A stretch of DNA of 64,000 nt from Avibacterium paragallinarum (GTDB taxonomy: Bacteria > Pseudomonadota > Gammaproteobacteria > Enterobacterales > Pasteurellaceae): NCBI RefSeq assembly GCF_900450705.1, contig NZ_UGHK01000002.1, positions 1,740,970 through 1,804,969 of the forward strand, given 5' to 3'. A program made the translations under genes and the position numbers. The stretch's first letter is position 1, and each line of letters begins with the position of its first letter. Below are positions 10,043 through 21,769 of the stretch, piece by piece. A model generated the notes under the pieces. It was given only the letters and a program-made list of their open reading frames with translations, made no database searches and had not been told where the DNA came from.

Positions 10043-10557
10043 TGTTTACCTTCTTGTTTTTCTTGGCGATCACGCTCGCTTTCGCCCGTTAAATCCGAAA
10101 TTCCCATCGGTTTATGCACCTTTTTCATTTGCTCGCCTAGCTCTGGCGGCACATAGTTTTCATCGTGTTTCGCTAGCACTTCGCTCGCCTCTAACACGGT
10201 CGGTGCTTTCAACACACCTTGTGCCACAATCCCCTGTCCTTCGCGGAATAAATCAGGCAAAATGCCCTCATATTCTACGGTGATCGCAGGCCCAATATCG
10301 TTGAGATCAAACACCACTTTGAGGCTTTTATCATCACGTTTCACCGTACCAGCCACCACCATTCCGCCTACTCGGATACGTTGCCCCACTTTCGGCTTCG
10401 TATCGGCATCATCATTTTTGCCGTAGATCACTTCCGTTGGGGTATAAAACAAATCAATGTTTTGTCGCAACGCGTAAAGCACGAGGGAAAACGCCACTGC
10501 CACGCCAAACAGCACAAATAGCACGATTTTAAGGCGAGATTTACGTCTTGGGTTCAT
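10039..10557 (-). CDS. ccmE: Heme chaperone CcmE
   Basis: Periplasmic-facing heme chaperone that binds heme covalently through a histidine and passes it to CcmF. The 172-residue product has an N-terminal anchor ([21 protein letters not shown]), an OB-fold body with [13 protein letters not shown], and the HDENY motif (H of the HXXXY heme-binding site) near residue 131, followed by a charged C-terminal tail. It overlaps ccmD and ccmF by four bases (ATGA) on either side. Confidence 0.95.
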   Translation of the reverse strand: MNPRRKSRLKIVLFVLFGVAVAFSLVLYALRQNIDLFYTPTEVIYGKNDDADTKPKVGQRIRVGGMVVAGTVKRDDKSLKVVFDLNDIGPAITVEYEGILPDLFREGQGIVAQGVLKAPTVLEASEVLAKHDENYVPPELGEQMKKVHKPMGISDLTGESERDRQEKQEGKQ

Positions 10558-10751
10558 AGGCTTTCCCCCTGTGAAGATTGATATTTCACGCGTTGTTGCT
10601 CACGCTGAATTTCTTTGATGAGCGTTTTTTTGCGTAACATTCCTTGCACAATCAAGCCAGCCAAAGCCAAAAACGACAACCCGTAGGATAGCCACACATA
10701 AAAGCCATAGCCCCCCATATTGAGAAAATCACTCACAGATTCAAAAAACAT
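10554..10751 (-). CDS. ccmD: Heme exporter accessory protein CcmD
   Basis: Small single-pass membrane protein that helps release holo-CcmE from the CcmABC complex. The 65 residues show the typical [14 protein letters not shown] segment followed by a membrane helix and a basic tail ([20 protein letters not shown]). Position between ccmC and ccmE and an ATGA overlap with ccmE support the call. Confidence 0.9.
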   Translation of the reverse strand: MFFESVSDFLNMGGYGFYVWLSYGLSFLALAGLIVQGMLRKKTLIKEIQREQQRVKYQSSQGESL

Positions 10752-10791
10752 TTTCTTATCCTTCTAAAATCAAAAAATACGTTAAAAAACC

Positions 10792-10842
10792 ACCGCACTT
10801 TATTTCAGCCGAACTCAATTTCAAACAATCTCAAAGTGCGGT
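10792..10842. other. Inverted USS pair between ccmC and ccmD
   Basis: Two USS cores in opposite orientation (ACCGCACTTT at 10792-10801, AAAGTGCGGT at 10833-10842) can form a 10-bp stem with a ~31-base loop. Such pairs often act as terminators in Pasteurellaceae; here the pair sits in a 108-bp spacer inside the operon and has no strong U-tract, so it may only attenuate. Confidence 0.6.
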
Positions 10843-10859
10843 GCTAATTTTAGCTAAAT

Positions 10860-11597
10860 TTATTTCCCATTCACAAGGGCTTTAACCCAAGGGCGTTTTT
10901 TCTCATCATTCAGCAATGCCAAGCGATAACGCACGAGGGTTAAGCAAATGCTCAATGCCATAAAGCCAAAAATCGACAAAATCAGCGGGATTAACATCGG
11001 CGTGGCGATAGAGGGCTTTTCAAATTTGGTAATGCTCGCCCCTTGATGCAGGGTGTTCCACCATTCCACCGAGAAATGAATAATCGGAATGTTGATCACG
11101 CCCACGATAGCCAAAATCGCTGCGGCTTTCATTCCTGTGGTGCGATCTTGGAACGCGGAATACAGGGCGATCACCCCTAAGTATAAGAAAAATAAGATTA
11201 ATGATGCGGTGAGGCGTGCGTCCCACACCCACCACGTTCCCCACATTGGCTTGCCCCAGATCGCCCCTGTAATCAAGGCGATAAAGGTAAATACCGTGCC
11301 GATCGGTGCCATTGCGATAATGGAAAGATAGGCTTGGCGAATTTGCCACACAAGCCCAACCACGCCAGCCACAGCCATCGACACATAAAGGCCCATCGAC
11401 CAAATAGCGGCAGGAACGTGAATGTACATAATGCGAAAGCTGTTGCCTTGCTGATAATCCGCAGGGGCATAAGCCAGCCCCCACACCAGTGCTGTGCCGA
11501 TTAACAAGGTTGAAAGCAGCACAAACCAAGGGATAAATTTACCGCATAAATGATACTGCGTTTCTGGTTTGGCATAAGGATGAAGCCATTTCCACAT
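10860..11597 (-). CDS. ccmC: Heme exporter/handling protein CcmC
   Basis: Inner-membrane protein that loads heme onto CcmE. The 245 residues include six predicted membrane segments, the conserved MYIHVPAAIWSMGLY block and the WWD motif WGKPMWGTWWVWDARLTASL (about 114-133). Separated from ccmB by 42 bp and from ccmD by 108 bp. Confidence 0.95.
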   Translation of the reverse strand: MWKWLHPYAKPETQYHLCGKFIPWFVLLSTLLIGTALVWGLAYAPADYQQGNSFRIMYIHVPAAIWSMGLYVSMAVAGVVGLVWQIRQAYLSIIAMAPIGTVFTFIALITGAIWGKPMWGTWWVWDARLTASLILFFLYLGVIALYSAFQDRTTGMKAAAILAIVGVINIPIIHFSVEWWNTLHQGASITKFEKPSIATPMLIPLILSIFGFMALSICLTLVRYRLALLNDEKKRPWVKALVNGK

Positions 11598-11639
11598 AAG
11601 ATTGTTTTCCTTTAAAAATAAATTAAAAATCCTTCAATA

Positions 11640-12305
11640 TTATTCAATACTAATGCGTAATGCCGCCGCAATCGCAAAAGGCGATAGGGTTAAAGCCGCA
11701 CATAACATCGCACCTAAAATCGCCAACTGTCCGTTGTAAGGAAGGGACAACTCGGCAGCTTCTAGCACGGAAGCAGAAAAAATCAGCACGGGGATAAACA
11801 AAGGCAACACGAGCAAACTCAGCAACACGCCCCCTTTGCGTAACCCCACCGTTAAAGCTACCCCAATCGCCCCAAGACAGCTTAAAATTGGTGTGCCAAT
11901 CAACAAGGTTAGCACCAACGCCCACCAAATATGGCTATCCAAAGAAAGCAATAATGCCGCAATGGGTGAAAGCAAAATCAGCGGAAAGCCCGTTAAAAGC
12001 CAGTGAGCCACCACTTTCGCCAATGCGGTAAGGGCTAAAGGCTGCGAGCTGAGCATTAATTGCTCCAACGAGCCATCAATGAAATCATCACGAAATAGGC
12101 GTTCAAAAGACAGCAAGGCAGAAAGCAAGGCCGCTACCCAAGCCACTCCAGGGGCAATTTCCGCGAGCAATTTTGGCTCTGGCCCGATAACCAGCGGAAA
12201 CAGGGTGATGATAATCAAAAAGAACCACAACGGATTAAGAATTTCCGTTTGTTTTCGCATTGCAATGCGAAGTTCTCGTTTGATGATTTGGCTAAATATT
12301 CCCAT
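11640..12305 (-). CDS. ccmB: Heme ABC exporter permease CcmB
   Basis: Membrane subunit of the CcmAB transporter that drives release of heme-loaded CcmE from CcmC. The 221 residues begin with the family pattern FSQIIKRELRIAMRKQTEIL and contain six hydrophobic segments. ccmA precedes it with a 45-bp gap that includes a USS; ccmC follows. Confidence 0.94.
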   Translation of the reverse strand: MGIFSQIIKRELRIAMRKQTEILNPLWFFLIIITLFPLVIGPEPKLLAEIAPGVAWVAALLSALLSFERLFRDDFIDGSLEQLMLSSQPLALTALAKVVAHWLLTGFPLILLSPIAALLLSLDSHIWWALVLTLLIGTPILSCLGAIGVALTVGLRKGGVLLSLLVLPLFIPVLIFSASVLEAAELSLPYNGQLAILGAMLCAALTLSPFAIAAALRISIE

Positions 12306-12350
12306 AAAAACTACTCTATTTTTCTACCGCACTTTTATCGCACTGTTGTT

Positions 12351-12998
12351 CTACTCGGCTGCGTTGGCTTTGTATTTTTCTAAATCAAGGCGTTGCAAGG
12401 CTTGGCTTGGGATTTCCTGATGGCTGGTTAAAATCACCATTCCCCCATTGGCAACGTGCCGTTCAAACAGTTGGGTTAAAACGCCCACGCCTTTTTTATC
12501 AATGGCAGTGAAAGGCTCGTCTAAAATCCATAGTGGTGCTTGCGACAGCCATAAACGAGCAAGGGCGATGCGTCGTTGCTGCCCTGCGGAAAGTTGCCCT
12601 GCAACAATGTCCTCACGCCCGATTAATCCCACTTTCTCTAACGCCTGCCATAATGCCTCATCGCCTTGCTGACATTGGCTAATGGCTTGATAAAACTGCA
12701 AATTTTCCCACGCGGTTAGCTCAGGTTTAATGCCCGCCTGATGTCCCAAATACAATAGCTGATAATAATATTCTTCACGGCATTGGGTGATCGGCTCACC
12801 ATTCCAACACACCTGCCCCACAAGCGGTGAAGCTAAACCCACTAAAATGCGTAATAAACTGGTTTTACCGATGCCATTATGCCCTTCAATCTGCACAAAA
12901 TCACCACTTTGCCAAGAGTGAGATAAATCCGTAAATAAGGTTTTATCCCCCCGCTGACAAGTGATTTCTTTGAGTTGTAATTGATTGATTATTGACAT
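12351..12998 (-). CDS. ccmA: Heme ABC exporter ATP-binding protein CcmA
   Basis: ATPase of the CcmAB complex. The 215 residues contain Walker [12 protein letters not shown] (about 39-49), signature [17 protein letters not shown] and Walker [13 protein letters not shown], typical for CcmA. The ATG at 12998 has GGAGTGG upstream. First gene of ccmABCDEFGHI; the promoter must lie in 12999-13241, between the gene and the IS element, where I saw no clear -35/-10 pair. Confidence 0.95.
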   Translation of the reverse strand: MSIINQLQLKEITCQRGDKTLFTDLSHSWQSGDFVQIEGHNGIGKTSLLRILVGLASPLVGQVCWNGEPITQCREEYYYQLLYLGHQAGIKPELTAWENLQFYQAISQCQQGDEALWQALEKVGLIGREDIVAGQLSAGQQRRIALARLWLSQAPLWILDEPFTAIDKKGVGVLTQLFERHVANGGMVILTSHQEIPSQALQRLDLEKYKANAAE

Positions 12999-13241
12999 AA
13001 AAATCCACTCCGTGCCGAAAATTCCCGAATTTTACCATAAAGCCGCGAATGAAGCGTAACGATTAACCCAAGAAATCATACTACTTTAGAAGTATTTGCG
13101 GCGATTATTGATTTAACGCAAAAACCTCTTTTATTTTACGCATAAGAATAAATTTTATAACAGGAATTTTACGAAAAGTGCAGTATAAAAAAATACCATT
13201 TTTTATCAATAAAGAATAAAACACTAACTATAATAAAAAAT

Positions 13242-13960
13242 GGGGCTGTAGTAGATTAGCAACAATGATATACTACAAAAATGAAGATAACATATTGTAA
13301 ATTAAAGCAATCCATACAGAAAAAACTGCTTGAGTTTTTTGTCGCAGAAGTTACTGCAAGAACAGCAGCAAATTTGCTAGATATTCAACCGAATACAGCC
13401 GCTTTGTTCTACCATAAAATCAGGCTTGTGATTGGCTATCATTTATCCCTTGAAGTTAACGAGATTTTTGAGGGGGAAATTGAACTAGACGAAAGCTATT
13501 TTGGTGGTCATCGAAAGGGAAAACGAGGACGAGGACGAGGAGCGGCTGGAAAAGTTGCTGTTTTTGGGTTACTAAAACGACAAGGAAAGGTATTTACTGT
13601 TGTGGTTGAAAACACCAAGAGTGAAACATTACTCCCTGTTATTAAAAGAAAAATCAAGCCTGATAGCTGGGTTTATACGGACACTTATCGCAGTTATGAT
13701 GCACTTGATGTGAGTGAATTTCACCACGAACGAATCAATCATTCCGAGCTATTTGCGGTGAAACAAAATCATATTAATGGCATTGAAAATTTTTGGAATC
13801 AGGCGAAGCGGATACTGCGAAAATATAATGGAATTAACCGAAAAAACTTTCCTTTATTCTTGAAGGAATGTGAATTTCGGTTTAACTTTGGGACACCAAA
13901 AGAGCAGTTAAAAATATTGCGAAAATGGTGTGAAATTTAGGGCTAATCTACTACAGCCCC
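13242..13960 (+). mobile_element. IS1016-like insertion sequence (IS1595 family), intact
   Basis: A 719-bp element with 19-bp perfect terminal inverted repeats GGGGCTGTAGTAGATTAGC, flanked by an exact 8-bp target duplication TAAAAAAT (13234-13241 and 13961-13968). It carries one full-length transposase gene and lies between ccmA and the leu promoter. It matches the element at 56054-56771 closely. Confidence 0.96.
13281..13940 (+). CDS. IS1016-type transposase
   Basis: Transposase of the IS1595/IS1016 group, 219 residues. An N-terminal helix-turn-helix region (about 17-50: TARTAANLLDIQPNTAALFY) precedes a catalytic DDE-like core with D70 in ELDESYFGG, D134 in VYTDTYRSY and the HINGIENFWNQAKR block near 164-177 that supplies the third residue in this group. 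The reading frame is open from end to end, unlike the second copy at 56 kb, so this copy could be active and may mobilise both. Confidence 0.93.
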   Translation: MKITYCKLKQSIQKKLLEFFVAEVTARTAANLLDIQPNTAALFYHKIRLVIGYHLSLEVNEIFEGEIELDESYFGGHRKGKRGRGRGAAGKVAVFGLLKRQGKVFTVVVENTKSETLLPVIKRKIKPDSWVYTDTYRSYDALDVSEFHHERINHSELFAVKQNHINGIENFWNQAKRILRKYNGINRKNFPLFLKECEFRFNFGTPKEQLKILRKWCEI

Positions 13961-14035
13961 TAAAAAATTCAAATTTTTCTGCTTTTTAAATCTTTCAGCA
14001 ATCGTTTAATTAGGCATAAAATGCTAAAAAAGTAT

Positions 14036-14063
14036 TTGACAGTACATTTTTAACAGGTAAGAT
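14036..14063 (+). promoter_or_regulatory. Promoter of the leu operon
   Basis: A consensus -35 TTGACA (14036-14041), 16-bp spacer and -10 TAAGAT (14058-14063) place the start near 14070, about 24 bases before the leader peptide. It lies 75 bp to the right of the IS1016-like element, which therefore did not remove the core promoter. Confidence 0.75.
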
Positions 14064-14093
14064 AAACAGCCTTTTTAAGAAGGATTATGTTTT

Positions 14094-14153
14094 ATGTTTA
14101 TTCGTGTTTTGCTCTCACTCCGCCTGCTCCTCTCACATTTTTTGTGCGGCTAG
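14094..14153 (+). CDS. leuL: leu operon leader peptide
   Basis: A 19-residue ORF, MFIRVLLSLRLLLSHFLCG, with 7 leucines of 19 residues and an AGAAGG ribosome site. Leucine codons stalled by low charged tRNA-Leu would prevent formation of the terminator at 14197, the classical attenuation scheme. It is too short for routine gene calling. Confidence 0.85.
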   Translation: MFIRVLLSLRLLLSHFLCG

Positions 14154-14196
14154 CTTGTGGATGAAAAACACGCAATGTAACAGTTTCCCAAATTTT

Positions 14197-14226
14197 GCCC
14201 GCACTTTATAGTCGGGCTTTTTTTTA
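14197..14226 (+). terminator. leu operon attenuator
   Basis: GCCCG (14197-14201) pairs with CGGGC (14213-14217) around an 11-base loop, followed directly by about nine T residues. It sits between leuL and leuA and is the expected attenuator. Confidence 0.82.
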
Positions 14227-14251
14227 TTTCAAATTAACGAAAGGATAAATT

Positions 14252-16899
<2,648 letters not shown>

Positions 16900-16945
16900 C
16901 AATTTATTTAAGAAGCCTGATTAATTTTCATTATTAGGTTTCGAC

Positions 16946-17353
16946 TGAGGCGCCCTACTTTTCTTTGCTCGTGCAAAGAAAAGTAGGCAAAAGAAAACAC
17001 GCCCTGCTGTTTTGCTTATCCTCACTTAGAATGAATTTTCTTAACGGAAAATTTAGAACTCGGCACTTAGTGCCTCAAACAAACTAAATTTTCCTAAAAA
17101 TTCATTCACATTCGGGCAAAACAGAAGGGATAAAAGGAGCAAACAAAAAGCATCTGGCGCTCCATTCCCCCTTTACGACTTGCCCGAATGAGTGGTTAAG
17201 TGGCTAGGTGAATTTTTCTTGTTTGAGCCTGCTTGCAGGCGAGTTAAAAATTCACCGTCCGCCACTCCACGAAATGAGGATAAGCAAGTTGTCAGGGGTG
17301 TGTTTCTTTTGCTTCGTTTTCTTTGCACAAGCAAAGAAAATGAAGTCGCTATT
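16946..17353. repeat. Long composite palindromic element between leuB and leuC
   Basis: The 487-bp leuB-leuC spacer holds a non-coding element of nested hairpins whose two halves are inverted versions of each other. The left end has a perfect 15-bp stem CCTACTTTTCTTTGC/GCAAAGAAAAGTAGG (16954-16987); the right end has the related stem CTTCGTTTTCTTTGC/GCAAAGAAAATGAAG (17312-17345). GCTTATCCTCA near 17016 matches inverted TGAGGATAAGC near 17276. Inner hairpins carry GAATGAATTTT/AAAATTCATTC and GGTGAATTTTT/AAAAATTCACC. In-frame codons upstream of leuC here are not a real gene. Confidence 0.8.
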
Positions 17354-17386
17354 AGGCGAAAGCAAATACAAAATAACGAGAGAAAT

Positions 17387-18796
17387 ATGAAAAAAACCCT
17401 ATACGATAAATTATTTGACGCTCACGTCGTCTATGAAGCAGCAGGCGAAACGCCAATTTTGTATATCAACCGCCATTTGATTCACGAAGTAACCAGCCCG
17501 CAAGCCTTTGACGGATTGCGAGTGGCGAATCGCCAAGTTCGCCAAGTGGGGAAAACCTTCGGCACAATGGATCACAGCATTTCAACCCAAGTGCGTGATG
17601 TAAATAAATTAGAAGGACAAGCCAAAATCCAAGTATTAGAACTTGCCAAAAACTGTGCCAATACAGGCATTGAATTGTTTGATATGAACACCAAACAGCA
17701 AGGTATCGTTCACGTTATGGGGCCAGAGCAGGGGCTAACGTTGCCAGGAATGACGATTGTCTGTGGCGATTCCCACACCGCTACCCACGGTGCATTTGGT
17801 GCGTTGGCATTTGGTATCGGCACATCTGAAGTGGAACACGTTTTAGCTACCCAAACCTTAAAGCAAAGCCGTGCGAAAAATATGAAAATCGAAGTGCGAG
17901 GCAAAGTCGCCCCAGGGATTACGGCTAAAGATATTGTGCTTGCCATTATCGGCAAAACCACAATGGCAGGCGGCACGGGACACGTTGTGGAATTTTGCGG
18001 TGAAGCCATTCGTGATCTTTCAATGGAAGGGCGTATGACCGTGTGCAATATGGCGATCGAACTCGGTGCGAAAGCGGGCTTAATCGCCCCAGATGAAACG
18101 ACCTTTGAATACTTGAAAGGTCGCCCTTATGCACCGAAAGGCAAAGATTGGGACGATGCGGTGGCTTATTGGAAAACCTTAAAAACCGATGATGATGCCC
18201 ATTTTGATACCGTAGTGGTGTTAGACGCGAAAGAGATTTCGCCGCAAGTAACTTGGGGAACGAATCCAGGACAGGTGATCGGCATTGATCAAACCGTGCC
18301 AAATCCTGCGGAGATGAGCGATCCTGTGGTGCGAGCTTCCGCCGAAAAAGCACTGGCTTACATTGGCCTAGCCGCCAACACCGATTTAACCCAAGTGCCT
18401 GTAGATCAAGTGTTTATCGGCTCTTGTACCAACTCCCGCATTGAAGATTTGCGTGCTGCCGCAGCGGTAATGAAAGGACGCAAAGTGGCTGAAAATGTGA
18501 AACGGGTGCTAGTTGTGCCAGGTTCGGGCTTAGTTAAAGAGCAAGCGGAAAAAGAAGGCTTAGATAAAATTTTTATCGAAGCAGGGGCGCAGTGGCGTAA
18601 CCCAGGCTGTTCAATGTGTTTAGGAATGAACGACGATCAACTTGGCGAGTGGGAACGTTGTGCCTCCACCAGTAACCGCAACTTTGAAGGTCGTCAAGGG
18701 CGTAACGGACGCACACACTTAGTCAGCCCCGCAATGGCAGCGGCGGCGGCAGTGTTCGGCAAATTTGTTGATATTCGTCAAGTGGAATTACTTTAA
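17387..18796 (+). CDS. leuC: 3-isopropylmalate dehydratase large subunit
   Basis: Fe-S hydro-lyase subunit that isomerises 2- to 3-isopropylmalate with LeuD. The 469-residue product starts at [15 protein letters not shown] (17387, GAGAG site upstream). The three cluster cysteines appear in [11 protein letters not shown] (near 347) and [11 protein letters not shown] (near 408 and 411). The frame is open back to 17192, but those 65 codons belong to the repeat element and are not family-like. Nine bp separate it from leuD. Confidence 0.97.
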   Translation: MKKTLYDKLFDAHVVYEAAGETPILYINRHLIHEVTSPQAFDGLRVANRQVRQVGKTFGTMDHSISTQVRDVNKLEGQAKIQVLELAKNCANTGIELFDMNTKQQGIVHVMGPEQGLTLPGMTIVCGDSHTATHGAFGALAFGIGTSEVEHVLATQTLKQSRAKNMKIEVRGKVAPGITAKDIVLAIIGKTTMAGGTGHVVEFCGEAIRDLSMEGRMTVCNMAIELGAKAGLIAPDETTFEYLKGRPYAPKGKDWDDAVAYWKTLKTDDDAHFDTVVVLDAKEISPQVTWGTNPGQVIGIDQTVPNPAEMSDPVVRASAEKALAYIGLAANTDLTQVPVDQVFIGSCTNSRIEDLRAAAAVMKGRKVAENVKRVLVVPGSGLVKEQAEKEGLDKIFIEAGAQWRNPGCSMCLGMNDDQLGEWERCASTSNRNFEGRQGRNGRTHLVSPAMAAAAAVFGKFVDIRQVELL

Positions 18797-18805
18797 GGAG
18801 AAATT

Positions 18806-19408
18806 ATGGCAGGCTTTAAACAGCATTCAGGTATTGTCGTGCCTTTAGATGTGGCAAATGTAGATACCGATGCCATTATCCCAAAACAATTTTTGCAAGC
18901 TATCACCCGTGTGGGCTTTGGTAAACATTTATTCCACGAATGGCGTTATCTCGATGCGGCAGGCACACAGCCTAACCCTGATTTCGTGTTGAACTATCCG
19001 CAATATCAAGGGGCAAGCATTTTATTAGCACGCAAAAATCTTGGCTGTGGTTCTTCCCGTGAACACGCTCCTTGGGCATTGGCAGATTATGGCTTCAAAG
19101 TGATGATCGCCCCGAGCTTTGCGGATATTTTCTACAACAACAGCCTAAACAATCATATGTTGCCAATCCATTTAAGCGAAGAAGAAGTGGAAGAAATCTT
19201 CCAATGGGTGGCTGAAAATCAAGGGAAAACCATTGATGTGGATTTAGAAAAAATGACCGTTCGCGTCGGCACAAAAGTTTATCCGTTTGAACTGGACGAA
19301 TTTCGCCGTCATTGCCTATTAAACGGCTTAGACAACATCGGCTTAACCCTACAACACGAAAACGCCATTGCGGAATATGAGAAAAATATTCCCGCGTTCT
19401 TACGTTAA
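18806..19408 (+). CDS. leuD: 3-isopropylmalate dehydratase small subunit
   Basis: Swivel-domain subunit that completes the LeuCD isomerase. The 200 residues show the family blocks [19 protein letters not shown] (about 13-31) and [18 protein letters not shown] (near 80-97). A strong AAGGAG site precedes the ATG. It is the last gene of leuABCD and is followed by a hairpin. Confidence 0.97.
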   Translation: MAGFKQHSGIVVPLDVANVDTDAIIPKQFLQAITRVGFGKHLFHEWRYLDAAGTQPNPDFVLNYPQYQGASILLARKNLGCGSSREHAPWALADYGFKVMIAPSFADIFYNNSLNNHMLPIHLSEEEVEEIFQWVAENQGKTIDVDLEKMTVRVGTKVYPFELDEFRRHCLLNGLDNIGLTLQHENAIAEYEKNIPAFLR

Positions 19409-19416
19409 TTGAATCT

Positions 19417-19447
19417 AAGCTAGCATTATTTTATGCTAGCTTGTTTT
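19417..19447 (+). terminator. Terminator after leuABCD
   Basis: A 10-bp stem AAGCTAGCAT/ATGCTAGCTT with a 6-base loop, followed by TTGTTTT. The 178 bp from here to hda hold nothing I recognise. Confidence 0.75.
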
Positions 19448-19625
19448 CTCCTGTTCGTGGGATTGTGTAAGTTAAATATATGATAATGAATTGAGGATAA
19501 TATGGGGAATATGTAATGTAGCGAAATGTGTTTTTCGAAATTAAAGAACGATAAGTTTTTGGATGATAGCATTACACGCTGTAGAACATAATAATTTGCT
19601 TTATTATCTTTAAAGATTAAATGAT

Positions 19626-20405
19626 TTAGAGCTGTAAAATCTCTTTCACAAAAGGGATTGTGAGTTTTCGTTGTGCTTGCAAGGACGCCTTATCTAAATC
19701 AGCTAGCACTTGAAATAAAGTGTGCATATCACGATCGAGGCGTTTAAGAAGAAAATTCGCCGTTTCTTCTGGCAACTCAATGCCACGAGAATAAGCCTTT
19801 TGTTGTAGCACTTGGATTTTTTGTTCATCGCCTAAGGGCAGTAATTGATAGCTCTCTCCCCAAGATAAACGGGAGGCTAAATCGGGCAGTTTTACCGCTA
19901 AGGCATTCGGCGATTGGTTCGCACTGATTAACAAAATCCCCCTCCCTTGTTCTCGCATTCGATTGATTAAATCAAAAATCGCCAGTTCCCATTCATCATT
20001 CCCGATCACGGCTTGAATATCGTCTAGGCAGACTAAATCTTGCTGCTCCAAATTCTCTAACACAGCAGGAGAAAAATATTGCGATTTACTTAACGGCACA
20101 TAAATAGAAAGCCGTTGTTGTTCTAAAAAGGCATTGGAACAGGCTTTCAAAAGGTGGGTTTTGCCGCTACTTTCCGCACCCCAAACATAGAAAAATTGCT
20201 GCTTTAACTCGGCAAAATTTTTATGCAAGGAATCGAGCAACAATAAATTATTGTCGGCATAAAAATTGTCTAAGGTTTCTTCATCAATTTGATGAATGGG
20301 AAGCGGTAACTGCAAATCTAATAACCAATGTGTTCGTAAATTAAAGTGCGGTAAGAATATACAAAAAAAATAGGGATAAATAAAGCCTACCCCTATTTTC
20401 TGCAT
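19626..20405 (-). CDS. hda: DnaA regulatory inactivator Hda
   Basis: AAA+ protein that, with the DNA-loaded beta clamp, stimulates ATP hydrolysis by DnaA and prevents over-initiation. It has Walker A GAESSGKTHLL, Walker B LVCLDDIQAV, and the C-terminal TLFQVLADLDKASLQAQRKL block close to E. coli Hda. The family N-terminus begins at QLPLPIH, the clamp-binding motif. The ATG at 20405 adds about 30 atypical residues (MQKIGVGFIYPYFF), so the true start may be the TTG at 20315. It lies 16 bp after uraA, consistent with a upp-uraA-hda operon. Confidence 0.9.
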   Translation of the reverse strand: MQKIGVGFIYPYFFCIFLPHFNLRTHWLLDLQLPLPIHQIDEETLDNFYADNNLLLLDSLHKNFAELKQQFFYVWGAESSGKTHLLKACSNAFLEQQRLSIYVPLSKSQYFSPAVLENLEQQDLVCLDDIQAVIGNDEWELAIFDLINRMREQGRGILLISANQSPNALAVKLPDLASRLSWGESYQLLPLGDEQKIQVLQQKAYSRGIELPEETANFLLKRLDRDMHTLFQVLADLDKASLQAQRKLTIPFVKEILQL

Positions 20406-20421
20406 TGAATTTGGTGGAATT

Positions 20422-21669
20422 TTATTCTTGAATTTCGACCTGATCTTTTGCTTTCGGTAAAATCAAGTTAAGAATAATCGCCACAACGGCACAGAGGCTA
20501 ATCCCTTTGAGCGACACTTCGCCGAAATTCACGAACATTCCGCCGATACCGAACGTCATCACCACAGAAATAATGCACAAATTGCGTGCTTCCGTTACAT
20601 CAACTTTGCCACGAATTAATGTACTCATTCCCACCACGGCGATAGAGCCAAACACCAACATCATAATACCGCCCATCACGATGGTTGGAATGGTGGAAAG
20701 GAACGCACCCACTTTACCGCAGAAGGAAATGGCAATCGCCCACACTGCTGCCCACGTCATAATGTTTGGATTGAAGTTGCGAGTGAGCATTACCGCACCT
20801 GTTACTTCGGCATAAGTGGTATTTGGCGGCCCGCCTAATAATGAAGCGGCGGTAGTTGCCACGCCATCACCTAATAAAGTGCGGTGTAATCCTAGTTTTT
20901 TTAAGAAATCTTTACCCGTAACGGAGCTGATTGCCATAATCCCGCCAACGTGTTCCACCGCTGGGGCGATGGCAATCGGCAGCAAATATAAAATGGCTTC
21001 GAGCTTAAATTCTGGTGTGGTGAGTTTCGGCAGGCTGAACCAAGGTGCGTCATACACGGGTTGGAAATCAATTAAGCCCAAAAATAAGCACAGTACATAG
21101 CCAACGGTAATGCCGAACATAATCGGGATCAGTTTCATTATGCCTTTCGCAAACACTGCAACCGCAAGGGTTGTTAGCAAGGTTGCCATTGAAACCAACA
21201 CCGCTTCATTGTATTGATACGCCGAGTTTTTGCCTAATGCCATATCCACTGCGACAGGGGCTAGCCCCATACCGATGATAATAATCACCGGCCCCACCAC
21301 CACAGGCGGAAAAATGCGTTGCAAGGCTTCCGCCCCTTTCAATTTTACGAGGGTACTCAGGGCGAGATACACCAAGCCCGTACAAGCCAAGCCCCCCATT
21401 GTTACCGCAATGCCCCAAGTGGCAACGCCGTATTGGATCGGGGCGATAAAGGCGAATGACGAAGCGAGGAAAATCGGCACTTGTTTTCCCGTGCATAATT
21501 GGAAAAGTAATGTCCCTACGCCTGCGGTTAAAAGTGCGGTGTTGCTATCTAACCCCGTGATCAACGGCACGAGAACTAACGCTCCAAAGGCAACGAATAA
21601 CATTTGCAAGCCCACAAAGGCTTGTTTGGCTTTGCTTTGCACCTCAGGTGCGGTTTGATTTTTTGTCAT
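20422..21669 (-). CDS. uraA: Uracil permease
   Basis: NCS2-family proton:uracil symporter of the inner membrane. The 415 residues carry many hydrophobic helices and the family segments FVGLQMLFVAFGALVLVPLI (start) and AIAPAVEHVGGIMAISSVTG (about 233-252) with the conserved E/H pair. It lies 100 bp after upp, so imported uracil is trapped as UMP by the neighbouring enzyme. Confidence 0.95.
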   Translation of the reverse strand: MTKNQTAPEVQSKAKQAFVGLQMLFVAFGALVLVPLITGLDSNTALLTAGVGTLLFQLCTGKQVPIFLASSFAFIAPIQYGVATWGIAVTMGGLACTGLVYLALSTLVKLKGAEALQRIFPPVVVGPVIIIIGMGLAPVAVDMALGKNSAYQYNEAVLVSMATLLTTLAVAVFAKGIMKLIPIMFGITVGYVLCLFLGLIDFQPVYDAPWFSLPKLTTPEFKLEAILYLLPIAIAPAVEHVGGIMAISSVTGKDFLKKLGLHRTLLGDGVATTAASLLGGPPNTTYAEVTGAVMLTRNFNPNIMTWAAVWAIAISFCGKVGAFLSTIPTIVMGGIMMLVFGSIAVVGMSTLIRGKVDVTEARNLCIISVVMTFGIGGMFVNFGEVSLKGISLCAVVAIILNLILPKAKDQVEIQE

Positions 21670-21769
21670 TTAAGTTTCAACTCTCTGTCTGAATTAACTT
21701 GAAAGTGCGGTCTGTTTTTTAGGCAAAAACGCACGGAAAAAAACGGCATTACTGCCGTTGCGGTAAAAA

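Noticed and set aside
17192-17386. 65-codon N-terminal extension of leuC
   Set aside because: The codons come from the palindromic spacer element, the residues are unlike LeuC, and a normal start with a ribosome site lies at 17387.
19443-19625. Possible small gene or RNA between leuD and hda
   Set aside because: A/T-rich sequence without ORF of note, promoter pair or stable hairpin.
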